Source: Mycobacterium sp.
Lineage (GTDB): Bacteria > Actinomycetota > Actinomycetes > Mycobacteriales > Mycobacteriaceae
NCBI GenBank assembly: GCA_025965815.1
Contig: JAOPWF010000278.1
Coordinates: 1 to 6,954 of the forward strand
Reading direction: 5' to 3'
DNA: 6,954 nt
How positions within the stretch are numbered: the first letter of the stretch is position 1; each line of letters begins with the position of its first letter. The position numbers were made by a program, and so were the translations under genes. Below, one piece after another: positions 1 to 5,077 of this stretch. The notes under the pieces were generated by a model. That model did no database searches, had not been told where the DNA came from, and saw only the letters and a list, made by a program, of their open reading frames with translations.

Positions 1-28
1 TGACGGCGCCCGGTTCGGAGTAGCCCTG
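1..28 (-). pseudogene. fadE30: fadE30 frame continuing past the TGA, cut by the window edge
   Basis: On the minus strand, after the TGA at 31-29, the frame reads QGYSEPGAV and then leaves the window. Acyl-CoA dehydrogenases normally have W-C-Q-G-F/Y-S-E-P-G-A-G-S-D here, the loop that touches the flavin. So TGA stands where Cys is usual and Val (GTC) where Gly is usual. Both differences fit one G:C to T:A change each (TGC to TGA, GGC to GTC). Whether the rest of the gene is intact cannot be seen. Confidence 0.6.
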
Positions 29-403
29 TCACCACATCTCGGTGAGGTCGAGGATGCGGGGCAGGAAGCGCTTCTGCTGCTCGGCGGTGCCGTACGCGAT
101 CAGCGTCGGACCGAGCAGTTCCTCGCCGAAGTGGTTGACCTTGTCCGGTGCGTCGGCCCGGGCGTATTCCTCGTAGAACGCCACCCGGTGCGCGACGGAC
201 AGTCCACGGCCGCCGTGCTCGACGGGCCAGCCCAGGCACGTCAGACCTGCCTTGGCCAGGTGCTGGTTCCACGCCAGCCGCTCGTCGAAGGCCTCGTGTT
301 CGCGGCCCGGCCCGCCGAGACCCGTGAGGTCGGCGAATTCACCGACCAGGTTGTCGGCCAGCCAGGCGCGGACCTCGGCCCTGAACTTCTGGACCTCTTC
401 CAT
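29..403 (-). CDS. fadE30: FadE30-like acyl-CoA dehydrogenase, N-terminal part, ended by an in-frame TGA
   Basis: This encodes the N-terminal 124 residues of an acyl-CoA dehydrogenase of the FadE30 type. In the HIP branch of steroid catabolism FadE30 is known to oxidise a 5-hydroxy HIP-CoA derivative, using FAD. The visible part is the helical N-terminal domain, including GWPVEHGGRGLS (about residues 58-69) and FYEEYARADAP. The position divergent from fadD3, with a KstR2 operator between, is the same as Rv3560c in M. tuberculosis, where I recall about 385 residues. The frame ends at TGA (31-29), directly after TEMW. The same frame then continues with the family's flavin-loop sequence QGYSEPGA, so the stop falls inside a conserved motif. 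The ATG at 403 has only a weak ACAGG in front of it and may be read from a leaderless message. The gene could be a real pseudogene, or the stop could be a base error near a sequence end. The family call is firm; the status of the stop is not. Confidence 0.85.
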   Translation of the reverse strand: MEEVQKFRAEVRAWLADNLVGEFADLTGLGGPGREHEAFDERLAWNQHLAKAGLTCLGWPVEHGGRGLSVAHRVAFYEEYARADAPDKVNHFGEELLGPTLIAYGTAEQQKRFLPRILDLTEMW

Positions 404-409
404 ACCTGT

Positions 410-415
410 AGGCTA
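410..415 (-). promoter_or_regulatory. Candidate -10 element for a leaderless fadE30 transcript
   Basis: Read on the minus strand, 415 to 410 is TAGCCT, a match to the mycobacterial TANNNT -10 pattern. If transcription starts at the A of the fadE30 ATG (403), this hexamer lies exactly at -12 to -7, the spacing expected for a leaderless message. It also fits the lack of a good Shine-Dalgarno sequence before that ATG. No clear -35 element is seen. The call is an inference from pattern and spacing only. Confidence 0.4.
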
Positions 416-419
416 ACCT
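414..419 (+). promoter_or_regulatory. Candidate -10 element for the fadD3 operon
   Basis: TAACCT fits TANNNT and would place the transcription start near 426-427, inside the KstR2 box, leaving a leader of about 24 bases that contains the AGAGGAG ribosome binding site. TAGGCT at 409-414 is an alternative that would start near 421. Either way a repressor on the box would cover the start point. The two candidates and the opposite-strand element overlap, so the two promoters appear to be back to back on the same bases. Confidence 0.35.
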
Positions 420-433
420 ACCAAGCACTTGCT
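420..433. promoter_or_regulatory. KstR2 operator (perfect 14-bp match)
   Basis: The 14 bases match the published KstR2 consensus AnCAAGnnCTTGnT at every fixed position. KstR2 is a TetR-family repressor of the HIP catabolic genes and is released by HIP-CoA. The box centre (426.5) coincides with the middle of the 47-bp gap between the fadE30 and fadD3 start codons, so one operator can control both directions. Arms CTAAC (413-417) and GTTAG (436-440) form a second inverted repeat on the same axis. The kstR2 gene itself is not in the window. Confidence 0.93.
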
Positions 434-438
434 TTGTT

Positions 439-445
439 AGAGGAG
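439..445 (+). promoter_or_regulatory. Ribosome binding site of fadD3
   Basis: AGAGGAG lies 5 bases before the ATG at 451 and fixes that start. This matters because the protein is longer at its N-terminus than the M. tuberculosis FadD3 I remember. Confidence 0.75.
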
Positions 446-450
446 CGTCA

Positions 451-2031
451 ATGACGAGCGATCCGGCCGGCGGGCAGGAGCGCAGCGACCCGGGGATCAA
501 CCGGACTGTCCCTGCAGTCCTGACCTGGATTGCCGACCAACTTCCGGACCAATATGCGTTGGTCACCGACGACCGGCGGCTGACCTTCGCCGAGCTGAAG
601 ACCGAGGTCAGACGGGCTGCCGCAGCCATGATCGACCTCGGCGTGGGCGCCGGAGACCGGGTCGCGATCTGGTCGCCGAACACCTGGCACTGGGTGGTGG
701 CTTGCCTGGCCGCGCATTACGCGGGCGGCGTGGTCGTACCGCTGAACACCCGCTACACCGCGGGCGAGGCCACCGACATCCTTTCCCGGACGGGTGCGCC
801 GCTGCTGGTCGCGATGGGTGAGTTCCTGGGCGCCGACAAGAGCGCCGAACTCGACCGCGCGGCGCTGCCGGATCTGCGCCACATCGTGCGAGTGCCCATC
901 GACCGGGATGAAACAGCGGACGTCCCCTGGGACGAGTTCATTGCCCGTGGTGATGACACCGCCGCCGCGGACGCCCGCGCGGCCGCCGTCCGTCCCGACG
1001 ACGTCTCCGACATCCTGTTCACCTCCGGGACCACCGGCCGCAGCAAGGGCGTGCTGTCCGCTCATCGGCAGTCGCTGGACGCGCCCGCGGCGTGGGCGGC
1101 ATGCGGCAAGGTCACCAGCGACGACCGCTATCTGTGCATCAACCCGTTCTTCCACAACTTCGGCTTCAAGGCGGGCATCCTGGCCTGCCTGCAGACCGGC
1201 GCCACCCTTATCCCGCAGTTGACCTTCGACCCGGAGCGAGCGATGCGCGCGGTGGCCGAACACCGGATCACCGTGCTGCCCGGCCCGCCGACGATCTACC
1301 AGACCCTGCTGGACCATCCCGCCCGCGGCGATTACGACCTGACCTCGTTGCGGTTCGCCGTCACCGGCGCGGCGACGGTGCCGGTGGTGCTGATCGAGCG
1401 GATGCAGTCGGAGCTGGACATCGACATCGTGCTGACCGCCTACGGGCTCACCGAGGCCACCGGGTTCGGCACGATGTGCCGGACGGACGACGACGCCGTC
1501 ACAGTCGCCACCACCTGCGGCCGGCCGATCGCCGACTTCGAGCTGCGGATCAAGTGCGACTCCGGCAGCGAAACAGGAGAGGTACTGCTGCGCGGGCCGA
1601 ACGTCATGCTCGGCTATCTCGACGACGCGGAGGCCACCGCCGCGGCCATCGACTCCGACGGCTGGCTGCACACCGGCGACGTCGGCGTCCTCGATGACGC
1701 GGGGAATCTGCGCATCACCGACCGGCTCAAAGATATGTACATCTGCGGCGGGTTCAACGTCTACCCCGCCGAGGTGGAGCAGGTGCTGGCGCGACTGGAC
1801 GGCGTCGCCGACTCCGCGGTCATCGGCTTCCCCGATGAGCGCCTCGGTGAGGTCGGCAAGGCGTTCATCGTGCGGCGCCCCGGATCAGAGCTGGACGAAC
1901 AGACCGTGATCGCCTACACCCGTGAGCGTCTGGCGAACTTCAAGACACCACGCTCGGTGACATTCTGCGAGGCGCTGCCCCGCAACGCCGGCGGCAAGGT
2001 GGTCAAACCGCTCTTGAGGGAAAGAACGTGA
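451..2031 (+). CDS. fadD3: HIP-CoA ligase FadD3 (acyl-CoA synthetase)
   Basis: This is an ATP-dependent, AMP-forming acyl-CoA synthetase of 526 residues, cytosolic, with no signal or membrane segment. FadD3 activates the propionate side chain of HIP, the bicyclic remnant of cholesterol rings C and D, to HIP-CoA. Visible motifs are the phosphate loop TSGTTGRSKG (191-200), the A5 motif YGLTEATG (331-338), GWLHTGD (404-410), RITDRLKD (421-428) and the C-terminal PRNAGGKVVK with the probable catalytic Lys516. NPFFHNFGFKAGILACLQTG (231-250) is part of the acyl-pocket region. The exact identity rests on the context: divergent fadE30, a KstR2 box just upstream, and fadE31-33 and aspB downstream. I recall 503 residues for the M. 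tuberculosis protein; the extra length here is a leading stretch before NRTVPAVL and a short insertion around KCDSGSETGE (368-377). The product, HIP-CoA, is the known KstR2 inducer, so the gene probably drives its own induction. Confidence 0.93.
   Translation: MTSDPAGGQERSDPGINRTVPAVLTWIADQLPDQYALVTDDRRLTFAELKTEVRRAAAAMIDLGVGAGDRVAIWSPNTWHWVVACLAAHYAGGVVVPLNTRYTAGEATDILSRTGAPLLVAMGEFLGADKSAELDRAALPDLRHIVRVPIDRDETADVPWDEFIARGDDTAAADARAAAVRPDDVSDILFTSGTTGRSKGVLSAHRQSLDAPAAWAACGKVTSDDRYLCINPFFHNFGFKAGILACLQTGATLIPQLTFDPERAMRAVAEHRITVLPGPPTIYQTLLDHPARGDYDLTSLRFAVTGAATVPVVLIERMQSELDIDIVLTAYGLTEATGFGTMCRTDDDAVTVATTCGRPIADFELRIKCDSGSETGEVLLRGPNVMLGYLDDAEATAAAIDSDGWLHTGDVGVLDDAGNLRITDRLKDMYICGGFNVYPAEVEQVLARLDGVADSAVIGFPDERLGEVGKAFIVRRPGSELDEQTVIAYTRERLANFKTPRSVTFCEALPRNAGGKVVKPLLRERT
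2016..2020 (+). promoter_or_regulatory. Ribosome binding site of fadE31
   Basis: GAGGG inside the end of fadD3 lies 7 bases before GTG 2028 and 10 bases before ATG 2031. The spacing slightly favours GTG; resemblance to family N-termini favours ATG. The difference is one residue. Confidence 0.5.
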
Positions 2032-3164
2032 TGGACCTCAGTTTCGACGACGAAACGCTGGCTTTCCAGAGCGAGGTGCGCGACTTCCTGGCGGCCAACA
2101 AAGAGTCGTTCCCGACGAAGTCCTACGACACCGCCGAAGGCTTCGGGCAGCATCGACGTTGGGACCGAACGCTGTTCGACGCCGGCCTGTCGGTGATCAC
2201 CTGGCCGGAGCGCTACGGCGGTCGCGACGCCACCCTAGTGCAGTGGGTGGTGTACGAGGAGGAGTACTTCCGCGCCGGCGCACCCGGGCGGGCCAGCGCG
2301 AATGGCACATCGATGCTGGCGCCGACGCTGTTCGCACACGGCACGCCCGAGCAGCTGGACCGCCTCCTGCCCAAGATGGCCAGCGGCGAGGAGATCTGGG
2401 CACAGGCATGGTCCGAGCCCGAATCGGGCAGCGACCTGGCATCGCTGCGATCCACGGCGACCAAGGTCGACGGCGGCTGGAAGCTCAACGGCCAGAAGAT
2501 CTGGAGCTCACGAGCGCCGTTCGGCGACAAGGCTTTCGGACTGTTTCGTTCCGACCCCGAGGCGGAGCGACACCGTGGCCTGACGTACTTCATGTTCGAC
2601 CTCAAGGCGGACGGAATCACCGTGCGGGCCATCGCTCAGCTCGGCGGGGACACCGGCTTCGGAGAGATCTTCCTCGACGACGTCTTCGTCCCCGATAACG
2701 ACGTCATCGGCGCCCCGCACGACGGCTGGCGTGCGGCGATGAGCACGTCCAGCAATGAGCGCGGCATGTCGCTGCGCAGTCCCGCACGCTTCGTGGCGCC
2801 GGCCGAACGCCTGGTGCAGGCATGGAAAGCCAACCCGAACGAGGCGTTCGCCGACCGGGTGGCCGACGCGTGGATCAAGGCGCAGGCCTACCGGCTGCAC
2901 ACCTTCGGGACGGTGACCAGGCTGGCCGACGGCGGTGAACTCGGCGCCGAGTCGTCGGTGACCAAGGTCTTCTGGTCCGACCTGGACGTGGCCATCCACC
3001 AGACCGCGCTGGACATGCGGGGCGCCGACGGTGAACTCGCCGACTTCTGGACAGACGGTCTGCTGTTCGCGCTCGGCGGTCCGATCTACGCCGGTACCAA
3101 CGAGATTCAGCGCAACATCATCGCCGAGCGGCTGTTGGGGCTGCCCCGGGAGAAGGCCAAATGA
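2031..3164 (+). CDS. fadE31: FadE31 acyl-CoA dehydrogenase, probable catalytic subunit
   Basis: This is a full-length acyl-CoA dehydrogenase chain of 377 residues. The N-terminal helical domain includes WPERYGGRDATL (58-69). The middle beta domain has the flavin loop WSEPESGSD (127-135) and KIWSSRAPFGD (156-166). The C-terminal helical domain ends with IYAGTNEIQRN (352-362). The MCAD-type catalytic Glu is replaced by Ala354, but Glu243 in SSNERG occupies the helix-G site used as base in isovaleryl- and long-chain enzymes and in the mycobacterial ChsE4 subunit. The RxQFG flavin motif is absent and is found instead in the next two genes, so FadE31 probably works as one subunit of a heteromer. 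The pathway role is beta-oxidation of ring C/D products; I recall the late intermediate MOODA-CoA as substrate of the FadE32-dependent step. The start is either ATG 2031, one base overlapping the fadD3 stop, or GTG 2028, a 4-base overlap with better spacing from GAGGG. ATG is chosen because the family begins MDL. Confidence 0.92.
   Translation: MDLSFDDETLAFQSEVRDFLAANKESFPTKSYDTAEGFGQHRRWDRTLFDAGLSVITWPERYGGRDATLVQWVVYEEEYFRAGAPGRASANGTSMLAPTLFAHGTPEQLDRLLPKMASGEEIWAQAWSEPESGSDLASLRSTATKVDGGWKLNGQKIWSSRAPFGDKAFGLFRSDPEAERHRGLTYFMFDLKADGITVRAIAQLGGDTGFGEIFLDDVFVPDNDVIGAPHDGWRAAMSTSSNERGMSLRSPARFVAPAERLVQAWKANPNEAFADRVADAWIKAQAYRLHTFGTVTRLADGGELGAESSVTKVFWSDLDVAIHQTALDMRGADGELADFWTDGLLFALGGPIYAGTNEIQRNIIAERLLGLPREKAK
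3148..3156 (+). promoter_or_regulatory. Ribosome binding site of fadE32
   Basis: The purine run GGGAGAAGG ends 4 bases before ATG 3161, inside the last codons of fadE31. It is followed by an unusually A/T-rich opening of the gene, which should leave the start unpaired. Confidence 0.6.
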
Positions 3165-4129
3165 GATTTAATCTAGACGCGCAGCAGCGCGACTTCGCGG
3201 CCAGCATCGACGCGGCGTTGGCCGCCGCGGATGTGCCGGCCGCGGTCCGCGCGTGGGCCGACGGCGACACCGCGCCGGGCCGCAAGGTATGGGCACAGCT
3301 GGCCGACCTCGGCGTCACCGCGCTTGCGGTGCCGGAGAAGTTCGACGGGATCGACGCCCACCCTGTCGATCTGGTGGTGGCGGTCGAGCGCCTCGGCCGG
3401 TGGTGCGTCCCCGGCCCGGTCACCGAATCCATTGCGGTGGCACCGGGTCTGCTCGCCAGCCAGAAAGAGGGAGCCGATCGCTGTGCCGCGCTGGCCACCG
3501 GGGAGCTGATCGCCACCGTGGCGCTGCTGCCACACGTGCCACGCGCCGTGGACGCCGACGCCGCAGGACTGATCCTGGTGGCCGCCGACGGTGCAGTCAG
3601 CGACGGCGAAGCGGGTGACCGGTTTGAGTCCGTTGACCCCAGCCGGCGGCTCTTCGACGTCACCGCATCCGGTGCCGGACAGAACGCGGACGTGGCCCGC
3701 GCCTACGAATTCGGGGCACTGGCCACCGCCGCGCAACTGGTCGGGGCCGCCCAGGCGCTGCTGGACGCGTCGGTGGACTACGCCAAGCAGCGCACCCAGT
3801 TCGGCCGCGCGATCGGCAGCTATCAGGCGATCAAACACAAGCTCGCCGACGTGCACATCGCGGTCGAGTTGGCCCGGCCGCTGGTGTATGCGGCGGCGCT
3901 CTCGCTGGCTGACCGATCGCCCGACACGGCTCGAGATGTCAGCGCCGCCAAGGCCGCCGCCGCCGACGCCGGCCTGCTGGCCGCCCGGTCGGCGCTTCAG
4001 ACCCACGGCGCCATCGGCTTCACCGCCGAGCACGACCTGTCGCTGTGGCTGCTGCGGGTGCAGGCACTGCGGTCAGCCTGGGGCGATCCGAGCGCGCATC
4101 GCCGTCGAGTGCTGGAGGCACTGACGTGA
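3161..4129 (+). CDS. fadE32: FadE32 acyl-CoA dehydrogenase family subunit lacking the catalytic Glu
   Basis: This is a 322-residue protein of the short acyl-CoA dehydrogenase type found in mycobacterial steroid clusters. The N-terminal helical region includes ALAVPEKFDGID (54-65). The middle domain is reduced and has no SEPxxGSD loop. The C-terminal domain has YAKQRTQFGRAIGSYQAIKH (207-226) with the flavin-contacting RxQFG at 211-215, and THGAIGFTAEHD (281-292). By eye alignment the MCAD catalytic Glu position is Gly308, and helix G (about 186-195) has no ER pair, so this chain should not be catalytic alone. It probably completes the flavin site of FadE31. FadE32 mutants are recalled to accumulate MOODA-CoA, a late ring C/D intermediate. 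ATGA overlaps the fadE31 stop by 4 bases, indicating coupled translation. The first codons AGA TTT AAT CTA are rare types for such a genome. FadE33 is its sister gene. Confidence 0.9.
   Translation: MRFNLDAQQRDFAASIDAALAAADVPAAVRAWADGDTAPGRKVWAQLADLGVTALAVPEKFDGIDAHPVDLVVAVERLGRWCVPGPVTESIAVAPGLLASQKEGADRCAALATGELIATVALLPHVPRAVDADAAGLILVAADGAVSDGEAGDRFESVDPSRRLFDVTASGAGQNADVARAYEFGALATAAQLVGAAQALLDASVDYAKQRTQFGRAIGSYQAIKHKLADVHIAVELARPLVYAAALSLADRSPDTARDVSAAKAAAADAGLLAARSALQTHGAIGFTAEHDLSLWLLRVQALRSAWGDPSAHRRRVLEALT
4114..4118 (+). promoter_or_regulatory. Ribosome binding site that decides the fadE33 start
   Basis: GGAGG lies 7 bases before GTG 4126 and decides in favour of that GTG over an upstream ATG at 4045 in the same frame. 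Confidence 0.75.
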
Positions 4130-5067
4130 GTGAAGAACGCGACCTGCTCGCGCAGACGGTACGGGCGCTCGTCGACAAGCACGCCGGCCCCGAGGCGGTG
4201 CGGGATGCGATGGAATCGCCACGGGGATACGACGAATCGTTGTGGAAGGTGCTCTGCGAGCAGGTCGGCGCGGCGGCGCTGGTGGTGCCCGAAGAACTCG
4301 GCGGGGCGGGCGGCGAACTGGCCGACGCCGCCGTCGTCCTCGAGGAACTCGGCCGGGCGCTGGTACCCACACCGCTATTCGGCACCACCCTCGCCGAGGT
4401 GGCACTGCTGGCCGCCGACGACGCGGACGCGGACACCTTGGGACAGCTGGCCGAGGGGACCGCGATCGGTGCGGTCGTGTTCGACGCCGACTATGTCATC
4501 AACGGTGGCATCGCCGATGTCGTGGTCGCGGCAGACAGTGAGCGACTGACCCGCTGGACGGCATTCACGACACACCCCGTCTACGCGATGGATCCCACCC
4601 GCAGGCTGGCGCGGCTCGAGCCGCAGGACACCGCCCCATTGGGCGCGGATCCGGGCATTGCCGACACCGCGGCCATCCTGATGGCCGCCGAACAGGTCGG
4701 CGCCGCGACGCGGTGTCTCGAGCTGACCGTCGACTACACCAAGGGCCGCCTTCAGTTCGGCCGGCCGATCGGCAGCTTCCAGGCGCTCAAGCATCGGATG
4801 GCCGACCTCTACGTCGCCGTGCAATCCGCACGTGCGGTCGTCAACGACGCCATCGCCGAGCCGTCACCGACGTCGGCGGCGCTGGCACGCGTGGCCGCCA
4901 GCGAGGCGCTCGCCGCGGTGGCGGCCGAGGGCATCCAGATGCACGGCGGCATCGCCATCACCTGGGAACACGACATGCAGTTGTACTTCAAACGCGCGCA
5001 CGCGAGTGCACAGCTGCTCGGGCCGCCGCGCGAGCACCTGCGCCTGCTGGAATCCGAGGTGTTCTAG
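4126..5067 (+). CDS. fadE33: FadE33 acyl-CoA dehydrogenase family subunit lacking the catalytic Glu
   Basis: This is a 313-residue protein starting at GTG, which overlaps the fadE32 stop as GTGA. An earlier ATG at 4045 would add 27 residues of low-complexity sequence inside fadE32 and is not preferred. The N-terminal part has LVVPEELGGAGGEL (52-65) and VVLEELGRALVPTP (70-83). The middle domain is short, without SEPxxGSD. The C-terminal domain has YTKGRLQFGRPIGSFQALKH (204-223), with RxQFG at 208-212, and QMHGGIAITWEHD (271-283). The site of the MCAD catalytic Glu aligns with Gly299 and helix G again lacks ER, so a catalytic partner is needed; FadE31 is the obvious candidate. It resembles FadE32 closely in the RxQFG region at both protein and DNA level, pointing to an old tandem duplication. 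Its precise substrate is not shown by the sequence; the setting implies beta-oxidation of HIP-derived CoA esters. Confidence 0.9.
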   Translation: MSEERDLLAQTVRALVDKHAGPEAVRDAMESPRGYDESLWKVLCEQVGAAALVVPEELGGAGGELADAAVVLEELGRALVPTPLFGTTLAEVALLAADDADADTLGQLAEGTAIGAVVFDADYVINGGIADVVVAADSERLTRWTAFTTHPVYAMDPTRRLARLEPQDTAPLGADPGIADTAAILMAAEQVGAATRCLELTVDYTKGRLQFGRPIGSFQALKHRMADLYVAVQSARAVVNDAIAEPSPTSAALARVAASEALAAVAAEGIQMHGGIAITWEHDMQLYFKRAHASAQLLGPPREHLRLLESEVF

Positions 5068-5077
5068 CCTGAGCAGG

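Noticed and set aside
404..450. KstR (first steroid regulator) operator in the same gap
   Set aside because: No TnnAACnnGTTnnA-like match is seen; only the KstR2 pattern is present.
131..454. Plus-strand frame of 107 codons over fadE30 and the operator
   Set aside because: Antisense to fadE30, crosses the promoter region and overlaps the fadD3 start; no protein family features.
448..1671. Open frame of 407 codons on the minus strand across fadD3
   Set aside because: It is antisense to a clear acyl-CoA synthetase; its product is rich in Gly, Arg, Val and His with no family motif. Long antisense frames are expected in G+C-rich genes.
3173..4033. Open frame of 286 codons on the minus strand across fadE32
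   Set aside because: Same kind of shadow: no motif and no ribosome binding site, while the plus-strand frame is a recognisable FadE.
4045..4125. Upstream ATG giving FadE33 of 340 residues
   Set aside because: The extra 27 residues overlap the end of fadE32 and look unlike the family; GGAGG is placed for GTG 4126.
4832..5077. Upstream extension of the aminotransferase frame to 466 residues
   Set aside because: It lies inside fadE33 in another frame and is an Arg/Ser/Thr-rich shadow; the family N-terminus MNTxLRAGIPPF starts at 5078.
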